Shown: one piece after another, positions 26,684 through 34,947 of the stretch
Layout: every line of letters starts with the position of its first letter
Numbering within the stretch: the stretch's first letter is position 1
NCBI RefSeq assembly: GCF_025772985.1
Contig: NZ_JAKMTB010000005.1
Span: 44,228-108,227, forward strand
DNA length: 64,000 nt
DNA from: Campylobacter sp. CNRCH_2014_0184h
Lineage (GTDB): Bacteria; Campylobacterota; Campylobacteria; Campylobacterales; Campylobacteraceae
Direction of reading: 5' to 3'
Translations under genes and position numbers: made by a program
Notes under the pieces: model-generated
Seen by the model: only the letters and a program-made list of their open reading frames with translations
Told to the model about the DNA's origin: nothing
The model's database searches: none

Positions 26684-26700
26684 AAATATATTATATATTT
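26684..26700 (-). promoter_or_regulatory. Candidate promoter/operator of the catabolic cluster
   Basis: TATAAT on the minus strand (26690-26695) sits within AAATATAT-T-ATATATTT, an inverted repeat with 8-bp arms. It lies about 75 bases upstream of ridA and would be blocked by a dimeric regulator bound there; the GntR gene next door is the obvious candidate. The DNA is very AT-rich, so chance symmetry is possible. Confidence 0.4.
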
Positions 26701-26837
26701 TCTTACCTTGAAAAAACATGTAAATATGTGAATATTGGTAAATATATTTAAAAGATATCCCTATGATTAAAACATCAAATAAGTTAGCAAGGTAGTTTTA
26801 GTTGTAAAATTGAATATATACTTATTATATGATTATA

Positions 26838-27467
26838 TCAAATCAAATATTGTTTAACAAAATTCTCAAAATAATCAATAATGTCATCAACATATTCCAA
26901 AGCTTTTTCTGTGTTTTTTTGATACACAGCTTTTAATATATTCTTGTGTTTTTCTTTTACAATATCATGTTGACTATTTTGAGCATAGCGATACCAAAAT
27001 CTCCTTGAAATCCCTTGCACGTTTCTCAATTCTTCGTAAATAAAATAATTTTTAGAAGCTTTAGCTAATACATCTTGTCTTTTATCAAGCCATGATAAAA
27101 AATTTATTTCATCATAATTTTCAATTTCATTTAAAAGTTCATTTATAGCTTTTTTATCATCCTCAGTAAGTCTTTTTATAGCACATTCTATACAAAGTTT
27201 CAAAATAACTCTTCTTACTTCCAAAAGTTGCATTTGTAAAGAAGCATTCATTTGTGGAACCATTATTCCTGCTTTTGATATATTCACCAAATAACGTTTT
27301 GAAAGCAACAATAATGCTTCTCTTACAGGCGTACGTCCAACATCAAGCATATTTGCTATGCCCTGTTCTGTTAAAATACTACCAGGTTCTATTTCACAAA
27401 AAACTATTCTTCTTTCTAGTTCATCATATACTTGTTCGGCTAAAGTTTTATTTTTCACTTTTTTCAT
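26838..27467 (-). CDS. GntR family regulator, FCD (FadR-like) subfamily
   Basis: 209 residues. The N-terminal winged helix (about 6-72) has AEQVYDELERRIVFCEIEPGS, the usual TEQGIANMLDVGRTPVREALLLL recognition region and the wing. The all-helical FCD ligand domain follows (about 80-205), with Asp/His residues able to bind a metal and a carboxylate effector. It is encoded upstream of, and in the same direction as, the transporter/enzyme cluster, separated by 227 bases that hold a promoter. It likely represses the cluster until the substrate or an intermediate is present. The ribosome site is weak (GGAAA). Confidence 0.92.
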   Translation of the reverse strand: MKKVKNKTLAEQVYDELERRIVFCEIEPGSILTEQGIANMLDVGRTPVREALLLLSKRYLVNISKAGIMVPQMNASLQMQLLEVRRVILKLCIECAIKRLTEDDKKAINELLNEIENYDEINFLSWLDKRQDVLAKASKNYFIYEELRNVQGISRRFWYRYAQNSQHDIVKEKHKNILKAVYQKNTEKALEYVDDIIDYFENFVKQYLI

Positions 27468-27577
27468 GTAATTTCCAAATATAAAATAAAAATTATAGAA
27501 TAATATCTAATTATTAATGTATTTAAGACAGAATATTAATGATTAAAATTCATATTTGATATTCAATTTACTTTAAA

Positions 27578-27583
27578 TATAAT
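27578..27583 (+). promoter_or_regulatory. Probable -10 box of ybgC
   Basis: TATAAT in T-rich DNA, 30 bases upstream of the ybgC ATG, with AAAAGGA as the ribosome site. The divergent gntR promoter must lie in the same 146-base gap. Confidence 0.5.
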
Positions 27584-27613
27584 GTATTATAAAAAACAAA
27601 AAAGGATTTTTAA

Positions 27614-27994
27614 ATGCAAATACGAATTTATTATGAAGATACCGATGCAGGTGGAGTGGTATATCATAGCAATTACTTAAAATTTTGCGAAAGAGCAAGA
27701 AGTGAGATATTTTTTCAAAAAAACGCGAAAATTTTTGATAAAAATACAGGACATTTCCTACTTACTAAAGCAAATTGTAACTTTTTAAAACCCGCTAAAC
27801 TTGGAGATCTTATAGAAGTAAAAACATTTATCGCAAAGCTTAAAAAAGCTTCAGTTTGTATAAAACAAGAGATTTACAAAGATAGCACCAAGCTTTTTGA
27901 GGCTGATTTTACCCTAGCTTTTTTAAAAAATGAAAAAGTAGCCCCTATAGATGAGGTTATAGCTAAGATTTTTACTGATTTTGCAAAGGAGTAA
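27614..27994 (+). CDS. ybgC: Acyl-CoA thioesterase, YbgC type
   Basis: 126-residue hot-dog thioesterase. The 4-hydroxybenzoyl-CoA thioesterase signature YEDTDAGGVVYHSNYLKF is at 6-23, with the catalytic Asp in DTDAGG. YbgC hydrolyses acyl-CoA or acyl-ACP esters and is linked to the Tol-Pal envelope system in other Proteobacteria. The 3' end overlaps the convergent periplasmic-protein gene by 23 bases. It corresponds to Cj0965c by memory of gene order. Confidence 0.92.
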   Translation: MQIRIYYEDTDAGGVVYHSNYLKFCERARSEIFFQKNAKIFDKNTGHFLLTKANCNFLKPAKLGDLIEVKTFIAKLKKASVCIKQEIYKDSTKLFEADFTLAFLKNEKVAPIDEVIAKIFTDFAKE

Positions 27995-29189
27995 AACCTA
28001 AGCCTTGCGAGCGAATGATTTTAACCTTATAGTCAAATTGATTATCATTTAAACTCTCATCGAAAATTCTTTGAGAGTCTTTATCTAAAAACTGCGTATA
28101 AAAATAATCAAGCCCCACGCTAGATGCATACGCTATCCAGTTGTAATTAATATTTTGCGAAAAAAGCTCATTAAGATAGCTTAGAGTTTGATCCTCATTA
28201 GAAATGGAATTTGCTAGTAAAAGTTTTTTTCTATCGTTAATTTGTGTTAAACTTAACAAAATAGGATTATAATTAATCTGAGTTGATAACAACACAAAAG
28301 GCTCTATATCATAAGTTCTTATTTGCGAGCTTATGAGTGCTGTTTTAATCAAAGAAGTATTTAAAATAATACTAGAATCTTGAAAACTTCTATTTTGATT
28401 TAAAATACTTCTAAAATCAAATTTAGAACTATTAATAGTATAAATTTTCTCGCTACCATTACCTATGTTTAAAACATTCTCATCTAAGCGATTTGCCAAA
28501 GGTGTTCCATCTGAAAAAATAATATTTTTACCATTGGAATATTCTAAAAGTTTTTGAATTTGTTTTTGATAGTCTATACTTCCAAAATACACATTTTCAT
28601 TTTGCGTATCAAAATTTCTTTTATGTGCAGTAGGTATGAAAACTTTTACATTAGAATCAAGGCTTTCTTTTAATAAATTTTTCACACCTTTATCTGTAAA
28701 ACCTGCGATAATATAATTAAATTTTTCTTCTTGAGCTTGTTTAAAAGCTTTAGTTATCTTGTTCTCATCTTCTGTGCCTATTAAAAACACCTTTACTTTT
28801 ATTTGCGCTCTTTGTCTTAATAAATACGCTATGCTTGAATTTATAATAGTGTTAGAATAGCTTTTAATCGTTTGCTCAGGTATAATAATAGCTAATTTTA
28901 CACTAGCATTTTTTTGAATTCTTTTTTCAAAATCTATGATGGAATTTAAAAGTTTAGTATAAATATTAACCAAAAGTTCATTTGCATTATCATTGTTAAA
29001 TCTTGATAAGAAATTAAAATAAAGTCCTGTTTCTAACAAAGTAAATAAACAATCATTATCACAATTTTGAAATTCTAAATTAGGATAAAAAGACTCACTA
29101 GGTTCTATGGGCGATGGTTTTTGCTCTTTCGCAAAAGCACTTAAAGTTAAAACAAAACTCATCATCAAACAAACTAAACTTTTTCTCAT
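27972..29189 (-). CDS. Periplasmic protein with binding-protein-like fold
   Basis: 405 residues with signal peptide MRKSLVCLMMSFVLTLSAFA. The segment 95-260 alternates strands and helices (LAIIIPEQ, KVKVFLIGTEDEN, FNYIIAGFTDKG, VKVFIPTAHKRN, KNIIFSDGT) like a type I periplasmic binding protein or LpoA-like fold. It has no lipobox. Role unknown; a peptidoglycan-synthase activator or ligand-binding role is only inference. It overlaps the next upstream gene by 4 bases and belongs to a three-gene minus-strand operon. Positional match Cj0964. Confidence 0.75.
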   Translation of the reverse strand: MRKSLVCLMMSFVLTLSAFAKEQKPSPIEPSESFYPNLEFQNCDNDCLFTLLETGLYFNFLSRFNNDNANELLVNIYTKLLNSIIDFEKRIQKNASVKLAIIIPEQTIKSYSNTIINSSIAYLLRQRAQIKVKVFLIGTEDENKITKAFKQAQEEKFNYIIAGFTDKGVKNLLKESLDSNVKVFIPTAHKRNFDTQNENVYFGSIDYQKQIQKLLEYSNGKNIIFSDGTPLANRLDENVLNIGNGSEKIYTINSSKFDFRSILNQNRSFQDSSIILNTSLIKTALISSQIRTYDIEPFVLLSTQINYNPILLSLTQINDRKKLLLANSISNEDQTLSYLNELFSQNINYNWIAYASSVGLDYFYTQFLDKDSQRIFDESLNDNQFDYKVKIIRSQGLGFTPLQNQ

Positions 29190-29800
29190 AAATAACCTTT
29201 TATTTTTTTAATATCTTCTATAAATTCAGCATAAAAGCTAGGATTTTTACTCAAAAAATTCAAATCATAACTTGGCAAAAGCAAAGCATTATTAAAACGC
29301 ATACATTGCCCTTTGTATTTTTGAAAGTTCTCAAAACCCAAACTTACAAAAGCTTCTTGACCAAGACATAAAATAATCTTTGCTTTTACAAAATCAAGCT
29401 CGTTGTAAAAATACGGCAAGCATAATTTTAGTGCTTGATCATCTATTTTAAAATTACTAAAACATTTAAACATATAAGAAAAATATATCTCATCTTCTTT
29501 TAAATTTAAAAGCTCTTTACATAATCTTAAAAACTCTTGTTTATTCTTAGAAGCAAAAAACTTTCCACTTTCGTTTTCTTCTTTATCAATAAAAGCTTGA
29601 TAAATCAGAATTTTAGCATTTTTGGCTTCTTTTTCTATTAAACTATACTTTCTTAATTTAGAAAAATGACAAAGATTGCAAGTTTTTACTCTTTCGTTTA
29701 ATTCTTTAAAACTTAAGTTAAAATGTCTAATTTGCTTTTGTTCATCAAAGTATTCATAACCAAAAGCTTTTAGATAATACAAACTGCGTTTATTCATCAC
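29186..29800 (-). CDS. Uracil-DNA-glycosylase superfamily protein with degenerate active site
   Basis: 204 residues. The four cysteines of family-4 (Fe-S) uracil-DNA glycosylases are kept: C41 and C44 in CNLCHFSKLR, C113 in FKCFSNF and C127 in LKLCLPYF. The usual GEAPG...EdxxG uracil-binding motif is unrecognisable (IYQAFIDKEENESGKFF), and the HP(S/A) motif that follows the Tyr in TYHP reads SYDLNF with Asp179 in the His position. It may still bind a cluster and DNA but is unlikely to remove uracil in the normal way. The start could be the second Met. Coupled on both sides (4-base overlaps). Confidence 0.7.
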   Translation of the reverse strand: MMNKRSLYYLKAFGYEYFDEQKQIRHFNLSFKELNERVKTCNLCHFSKLRKYSLIEKEAKNAKILIYQAFIDKEENESGKFFASKNKQEFLRLCKELLNLKEDEIYFSYMFKCFSNFKIDDQALKLCLPYFYNELDFVKAKIILCLGQEAFVSLGFENFQKYKGQCMRFNNALLLPSYDLNFLSKNPSFYAEFIEDIKKIKGYL

Positions 29801-30267
29801 ATCAATGCTTCTAAATTTTCACCCTCTAAACGATAAGTTCTCCACTCGCTCATATGTCTTGCATTTAACTTGGTATAAAATTCAATCCCCAAATCATTAT
29901 CATTTAAACAAACCCACTCTAAGCGTTTAAGATTTTTTTCTTTACAAATTTGTGCTAAATATTTAAAAACAGCTCTAGCATAACCTTTTTTTCTATATTT
30001 TGGCTGTATGTAAATATCTTCTAGGTATAATCCACCCAAACCCCAAAAAGATGAAAAAGTAAAATAATACATCACATAGCCTATTATCTCACCATCAACC
30101 TTTAAACTCAAAGCCTTAGCGTATTCATGTTTAAAAAATGATTCTTCAAGTTCTTTGCTTGTGCATTTTACATCTTTAAGCATATTTTCATGAATAGCAA
30201 GTTCTTTGAGTAATTCTAAAATTTTTTCCAAATCTTCTTTTTTACTCTCACAAATTTCAAAAGCCAT
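29797..30267 (-). CDS. GNAT family N-acetyltransferase
   Basis: 156 residues, a single GNAT domain. The acetyl-CoA pyrophosphate loop is PKYRKKGYARAVFKYLA (Q/RxxGxA pattern), preceded by YLEDIYIQ. The layout, including ECLEW-like VCLNDNDLGIEFYTKL, resembles spermidine/diamine N1-acetyltransferases and thialysine acetyltransferases, so a small amine substrate is plausible but unproven. It is the first gene of the minus-strand operon with the UDG-like and periplasmic-protein genes. Positional match Cj0962. Confidence 0.85.
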   Translation of the reverse strand: MAFEICESKKEDLEKILELLKELAIHENMLKDVKCTSKELEESFFKHEYAKALSLKVDGEIIGYVMYYFTFSSFWGLGGLYLEDIYIQPKYRKKGYARAVFKYLAQICKEKNLKRLEWVCLNDNDLGIEFYTKLNARHMSEWRTYRLEGENLEALM

Positions 30268-30408
30268 TATTTTTCCTTAGTTTACAAAATAAAATCAAAA
30301 TTTAGCAAAAAGTTTTAAAATAACTCTTAATTAAAAGCAGATTTAAGTAAGATTTTGCTAACATACTCGCTTATTATTTTGTTTTTTATTTTAAGTTAAG
30401 GAAAAAAT

Positions 30409-30543
30409 ATGAAAAGAACATACCAACCACATAAAACTCCTAAAAAAAGAACTCACGGCTTTCGTGTACGTATGAAGAGCAAAAATGGTCGCAAAGTGAT
30501 CAATGCTAGACGTGCTAAAGGTAGAAAAAGATTAGCGGTATAA
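30409..30543 (+). CDS. rpmH: Ribosomal protein L34
   Basis: 44 residues, [14 protein letters not shown] at the start and [11 protein letters not shown] at the end, which are diagnostic for bL34. It is the first gene of the rpmH-rnpA-yidD-yidC-jag-mnmE run, the standard order near bacterial origins, though no origin boxes are seen here. Ribosome site AAGGAAAAA precedes the ATG. Its stop codon (TAA) overlaps the inferred rnpA start; see that entry. Confidence 0.98.
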   Translation: MKRTYQPHKTPKKRTHGFRVRMKSKNGRKVINARRAKGRKRLAV

Positions 30544-30866
30544 AAGATTTTCTAAGTATTAACGACTTAGGAGAGTTTGCAGCAATTTATAAAGAAGGTA
30601 AAAAATGGCATTGCGAAGGCATGATCATCTTTTACTCTTTAAGTGAAGAAAAAAAATTCGCCGTTGTTGCTAGTAAAAAAGTTGGAAAAGCTGTTATAAG
30701 AAATAGAGCCAAAAGGCTCTTAAGATCAGCTTTTTTTCAGGTTAAAAATCAAGTTGAAAACGGAAAATACATACTTGTAGCCAAAACGAGTATCACTGAA
30801 ATTCCTTTTTTAAAATTAGAAAAAAACTTGAAATGGGGTTTGAAAAAAATAGGATGCATAAAATAG
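30540..30866 (+). CDS. rnpA: Ribonuclease P protein component, non-canonical start codon
   Basis: The protein subunit of RNase P, which matures tRNA 5' ends. The core is clear: [28 protein letters not shown] (the RNR motif) and LKWGLKK at the end. The first in-frame ATG is at 30621, which would give only 81 residues and lose helix 1 and strand 1. The frame is open further upstream but has no ATG, GTG, TTG or CTG. Starting at ATA (30540), which overlaps the rpmH stop as ATAA, gives 108 residues beginning (M)[12 protein letters not shown], and this lines up with my memory of the 108-residue C. jejuni protein. The start is inferred; ATT at 30531 or 30558 are alternatives. Confidence 0.75.
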   Translation: MKDFLSINDLGEFAAIYKEGKKWHCEGMIIFYSLSEEKKFAVVASKKVGKAVIRNRAKRLLRSAFFQVKNQVENGKYILVAKTSITEIPFLKLEKNLKWGLKKIGCIK

Positions 30867-31237
30867 TTTGTCTAAAATTTATCAGATTTTATCAACTCTT
30901 TATCAGTCCTTTTAAACCACAATGCTGTAGGTATTACCCAAGTTGCTCTGAGTATGCCTTATGGCAATTTAAAAAAAATAATATTTTTAAAGCATTTGGT
31001 GCAGTTTTTTTAAGAATTTTAAAATGCAATCCGTTTTTTAAAGGTGGTATTGATTATCCTAAAATACGCAAGAATAATCTAAACTCAGGTATATGTTTTA
31101 AACCTAGTTTTAATGCTTTAAAACAACTCAATTATCTTTATATCCCTTGCAACGATAATCAATTTTTTTTAATTAAGATTATATTTCCAAAGGACAATCC
31201 GTGTCAGAAAATTTATCTCAACAAAAACGCATATTAA
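30854..31237 (+). CDS. yidD: Membrane protein insertion efficiency factor
   Basis: 127 residues. The YidD domain (1-75) has [24 protein letters not shown] and GGIDYP; the Cys cluster CCRYYPSC is diagnostic. It assists YidC/Sec in inserting inner-membrane proteins. I start at ATG 30854, which overlaps the rnpA end by 13 bases; an upstream ATG at 30833 adds seven residues. The C-terminal tail beyond residue 85 is longer than usual and overlaps the yidC start by 37 bases. Confidence 0.92.
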   Translation: MHKIVCLKFIRFYQLFISPFKPQCCRYYPSCSEYALWQFKKNNIFKAFGAVFLRILKCNPFFKGGIDYPKIRKNNLNSGICFKPSFNALKQLNYLYIPCNDNQFFLIKIIFPKDNPCQKIYLNKNAY

Positions 31238-32781
31238 TTGCTGTTGTATTATCATTTTTATTTTTTGTAGTTTATGATTATTTTTTTATACCCAAAGCTC
31301 CACAAACTGAGCAAAATATCACTCAAATAGAACAAAACAACTCAGCTCCACAAAGCACTACAAGTACTAACTCTCAAGCTCCAAAAACAGAACTTAGCGT
31401 TAATCAAAAAGAAGAAATAGCAGTTGTTAAAAGTGAACATTTTGAAGCACATATTGACTCTTTAGGTAGGATAGCTAAATTTTATCTAAGTGATGAAAAA
31501 TACAAAGATGAAAATGGCAAAAGTATTAATCTAATAGATACTTCTTTATCACCTTTACCATTAGAAATAAGATTTAGTGATGCAAAAATCAATCAAGAGG
31601 CATTTAATACACCATATACCACAAGTCAAAAAACTATCAATGTCAGCGATGAAAACACAACCTTGATCCTTACTCAAAATTTAAATGGTTTAGTAGTAAC
31701 TAAAAAAATCACTTTCCATAAATATGGAAACTATGATTTAGAGGTTAATCTAAGCAAAGACGCAGCTTATTTTATCACACCAGGTTATCGTCCAAATATA
31801 GCAGTTGATAGCTATACAGTACATGGGGTTTTAATCTTAGACAAAGATGATAAAATCACAATGTTAGAAGATGGCGATGTAGAAAATGATGAAAGTTTTT
31901 CTAATGTAACCCTTATGGCGGCTTCAGATCGCTATTATAGTGCTTTTTTTTATAATTTTGAAAAACCACTCAATGCTGTAGTTACTAAAGATAATCACGA
32001 AAATTCTATCGTTTTTGCAAGTGCGACAAATACTTTTAAGGCAAGCGGTTATGTTGGCTCAAAAGAGCATGAAATTTTAAGAAGCATTCATGCGGATTTA
32101 GATGATGTTGTGGAATATGGTTGGTTTACTTTTATAGCTAAGCCTATGTTTGAATTTTTAAATTTCTTACATGGCTACATGGGCAACTGGGGTTGGGCTA
32201 TTGTAGTGATGACTTTAATTGTGCGTATTATTCTTTTCCCACTTACTTACAAATCAATGATTTCTATGAATAAACTCAAAGATTTAGCGCCTAAAATGAA
32301 AGAAATCAGAGAACGTTATAAAGGCGATCCGCAAAAGATGAATTTGCACATGATGGAACTTTATAAAAAACATGGCGCAAATCCTATGAGTGGATGTTTG
32401 CCTATACTTATTCAAATTCCAATTTTCTTTGCAATTTATAGAGTTTTACTAAATGCTATAGAGCTAAAAGCTGCACCATGGGCTTTTTGGATTACAGATT
32501 TATCTGTGATGGATCCATGGTTTATCTTACCTATATTTATGGGTCTAACTATGTTTATCCAACAACTTATCACACCAATGGCTATACAAGATCCTATGCA
32601 AGAAAAGATTATGAAATTTTTACCATTAATTTTCACTTTCTTCTTCTTAACCTTCCCAGCAGGTTTAACTTTATATTGGTGTGTAAATAATATATGCTCA
32701 CTTATTCAACAAGTGATTGTAAATAAACTTTTCAAAAACCACAAAAAAGAGGAAATAGCTAAACATGAACATAGAAGCTAA
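31201..32781 (+). CDS. yidC: Membrane protein insertase
   Basis: 526 residues. It has an N-terminal signal anchor (about 9-28), a periplasmic beta-sandwich domain (about 70-310) and the five-helix insertase core (about 318-515), with [20 protein letters not shown] carrying the groove Arg. It inserts inner-membrane proteins alone or with SecYEG. The GTG start has AAAGGA 6 bases upstream. It overlaps yidD upstream and jag downstream by 17 bases, so translation is coupled. Confidence 0.95.
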   Translation: MSENLSQQKRILIAVVLSFLFFVVYDYFFIPKAPQTEQNITQIEQNNSAPQSTTSTNSQAPKTELSVNQKEEIAVVKSEHFEAHIDSLGRIAKFYLSDEKYKDENGKSINLIDTSLSPLPLEIRFSDAKINQEAFNTPYTTSQKTINVSDENTTLILTQNLNGLVVTKKITFHKYGNYDLEVNLSKDAAYFITPGYRPNIAVDSYTVHGVLILDKDDKITMLEDGDVENDESFSNVTLMAASDRYYSAFFYNFEKPLNAVVTKDNHENSIVFASATNTFKASGYVGSKEHEILRSIHADLDDVVEYGWFTFIAKPMFEFLNFLHGYMGNWGWAIVVMTLIVRIILFPLTYKSMISMNKLKDLAPKMKEIRERYKGDPQKMNLHMMELYKKHGANPMSGCLPILIQIPIFFAIYRVLLNAIELKAAPWAFWITDLSVMDPWFILPIFMGLTMFIQQLITPMAIQDPMQEKIMKFLPLIFTFFFLTFPAGLTLYWCVNNICSLIQQVIVNKLFKNHKKEEIAKHEHRS

Positions 32782-33610
32782 AGACTTACAAACTGCACTC
32801 ATAGAAGCCTCAAAACAACTTGAGTGCTCTGTGATTGATCTAGAATATGAAGTTATTCAACATGCTAAAGCAGGATTTTTTGGTTTATTTAGAAAAAATG
32901 CTATTATTTGTATTAAAGGACACAAAAAAACCAAAAAACCTCATCAAGAAAAAGCTAAAAAAAATCAAAACGAGAATTTTAGCAAACATTCACAAAAAAA
33001 TCTTGAAAAAAATGAACACTACAAAGAACACAGAGAAAGTTTTCAAAAACCACTTGAAGCCAATGCTCCAACTAAAGAACATTATAAAGTAAAAAATGAT
33101 GCTATTTTTGATTCATTTCATAAAGAATCACCAGAAGAAAAAAATATCGCTTCTTATATTGATGAGATAAAAATTTCACTAGAAAATTTACTGGCAACTT
33201 TTGATTTTGATATCAAGGTTGTACAAGTTAGTGTTTGGGACGAAAATTGTGTATTGATAAAACTTGATGGAGAAGATGCAGCTTTACTTATAGGCAAAGA
33301 AGCCCATAGATATAAGGCTTTTTCATATTTACTTTATAACTGGCTTAGCGCTAAATATAAAATTCAGCCAAGACTAGAAATCGCTCAATTTTTAGAAAAT
33401 CAAACCCAAGCTATAGAAAATTATTTAAAAATTCTTATAGAAAAAGTAGAGAGTACAGGAAGAGTCCAAACAAAGCCTTTAGATGGAATTTGGCTAAAAC
33501 TTGCATTAGAAAAATTAAGAGAACGTTTTCCTGATAAATATGTAGCTATTAAACAAAATGACGATCAAAGATACATCGTTGTAAATGATTTTTTGAAGAA
33601 AAATGAATGA
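32765..33610 (+). CDS. jag: Jag/KhpB-like RNA-binding protein
   Basis: 281 residues: a Jag N-terminal domain (about 1-55, with the AKAGFFGLF motif), a charged linker rich in Lys, Glu and His (60-125), a KH domain (about 140-215) with the IGKEAHR loop, and a C-terminal region in the place of R3H. The R3H signature RxxxH is not recognisable; the segment reads [20 protein letters not shown]. It binds RNA, and in Gram-positives the KhpA/KhpB pair controls elongation and division. It overlaps yidC and, with an ATGA junction, mnmE. Confidence 0.88.
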   Translation: MNIEAKDLQTALIEASKQLECSVIDLEYEVIQHAKAGFFGLFRKNAIICIKGHKKTKKPHQEKAKKNQNENFSKHSQKNLEKNEHYKEHRESFQKPLEANAPTKEHYKVKNDAIFDSFHKESPEEKNIASYIDEIKISLENLLATFDFDIKVVQVSVWDENCVLIKLDGEDAALLIGKEAHRYKAFSYLLYNWLSAKYKIQPRLEIAQFLENQTQAIENYLKILIEKVESTGRVQTKPLDGIWLKLALEKLRERFPDKYVAIKQNDDQRYIVVNDFLKKNE

Positions 33611-34935
33611 ATGACACTATAGCTGCTATAGCCACAGCTCATGGAGTGGGCTCTATAAGTATCATTAGAGTAAGTGGGGAGAAAGCTTTAGAGCTTGCAT
33701 TGAAAATTACCCACAAAAAAGAATTAACGCCCCGCTATGCACACTTGTGCAAACTTTATAAAAACAACAATGACTTCTTAGATGAAGCTTTAGTGATTTA
33801 TTTTAAAGCACCCTACTCTTTTACAGGAGAAGATATAGTAGAATTTCAACTTCATGGGGGTTTTTCTTTGAGTGAAATTTTACTTGATGAGCTTATTTTA
33901 GCAGGAGCGCGTCTTGCTAGCCCTGGAGAATTTAGCAAAAGAGCTTGTTTAAATGGCAAAATGGATCTTTTAAAAGCTTTAAGTATACAAGATGTCATCA
34001 TGTCAAAATCAACAAGTGCTGCAAATATCATAGCAAAAAACATTAAAGGTGATTTAAGTAAATTTTTAAATACCATTAGAATGGATCTTGTTCAAACCCT
34101 TGCTTTTGTAGAAACTAGCATTGATTATGCAGATGATGATTTACCACAAGATTTACTTGATCAAATCATTACCATGTGTGAAAAAAATTCAAAACTTTTA
34201 CGTGATATAGTAGATATTTCTTTAAGTAAAAAAGGACTTATAGAAGGCTTTAAAGTTGCTATTATCGGTAAGCCAAATGCAGGAAAAAGCTCATTATTAA
34301 ATTCACTTTTAGCTTTTGATAGAGCTATTGTTTCTAATATTGCAGGTACTACAAGAGATCGTATCGAGGAAAGCTTGAAAATAGGCTCACATTTAATCAA
34401 AATCATCGACACAGCAGGTATAAGAAATGCAGATGATGAGATAGAAAAAATCGGGGTTAATTTAAGCTATGAAAGCATTAAAGAAGCAGATATTATCATA
34501 GCTGTTTTTGATGGATCTAAAGAATTTGAAGAAGAAGATGAGCGTATTTTACAAGCTTTAAAAAATTGTGATAAAAAAATCATTTATGTTTTAAACAAAA
34601 GCGATCTAACCACCAAATTTGAACATGAAATTAGTACTTCTTGTATACGCATTTGTGCTCAAGAAAACACCCAAGCCATTAAGGAAAATTTAAATGAATA
34701 CTTAAATACTTTAGATGGCGATGGAATGCTAATTAGCAATACCTTGATACTCAATGCTTGCAAGAATGCTAGCGAAGCTATTTTGCGCGCAAGGGATTTA
34801 TTAAAAGAAAGTTCTTTAGAACTTTTTGCTTTTGAACTAAATTTAGCCATAGGAGAGATAGCCCAATTTACAAAAGATTTTGAAAGAGATGAAATTTTAG
34901 ATGCTATGTTTAGTAATTTTTGTTTAGGTAAATAA
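33607..34935 (+). CDS. mnmE: tRNA uridine-5-carboxymethylaminomethyl synthesis GTPase
   Basis: 442 residues. An N-terminal tetrahydrofolate-binding domain ([20 protein letters not shown]) is followed by a helical domain split around the G domain: G1 GKPNAGKSS (about 226), G2 region GTTRD, G3 DTAG, G4 NKSD. The C-terminal motif CLGK supplies the conserved Cys. With MnmG it modifies U34 of certain tRNAs. It starts within the jag stop (ATGA) and is 12 bases from purL. Confidence 0.96.
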   Translation: MNDTIAAIATAHGVGSISIIRVSGEKALELALKITHKKELTPRYAHLCKLYKNNNDFLDEALVIYFKAPYSFTGEDIVEFQLHGGFSLSEILLDELILAGARLASPGEFSKRACLNGKMDLLKALSIQDVIMSKSTSAANIIAKNIKGDLSKFLNTIRMDLVQTLAFVETSIDYADDDLPQDLLDQIITMCEKNSKLLRDIVDISLSKKGLIEGFKVAIIGKPNAGKSSLLNSLLAFDRAIVSNIAGTTRDRIEESLKIGSHLIKIIDTAGIRNADDEIEKIGVNLSYESIKEADIIIAVFDGSKEFEEEDERILQALKNCDKKIIYVLNKSDLTTKFEHEISTSCIRICAQENTQAIKENLNEYLNTLDGDGMLISNTLILNACKNASEAILRARDLLKESSLELFAFELNLAIGEIAQFTKDFERDEILDAMFSNFCLGK

Positions 34936-34947
34936 AAAGGAGAGAAA

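Noticed and set aside
30621..30866. rnpA starting at the first ATG (81 residues)
   Set aside because: It would lack the conserved N-terminal helix and strand that are present, in frame, just upstream.
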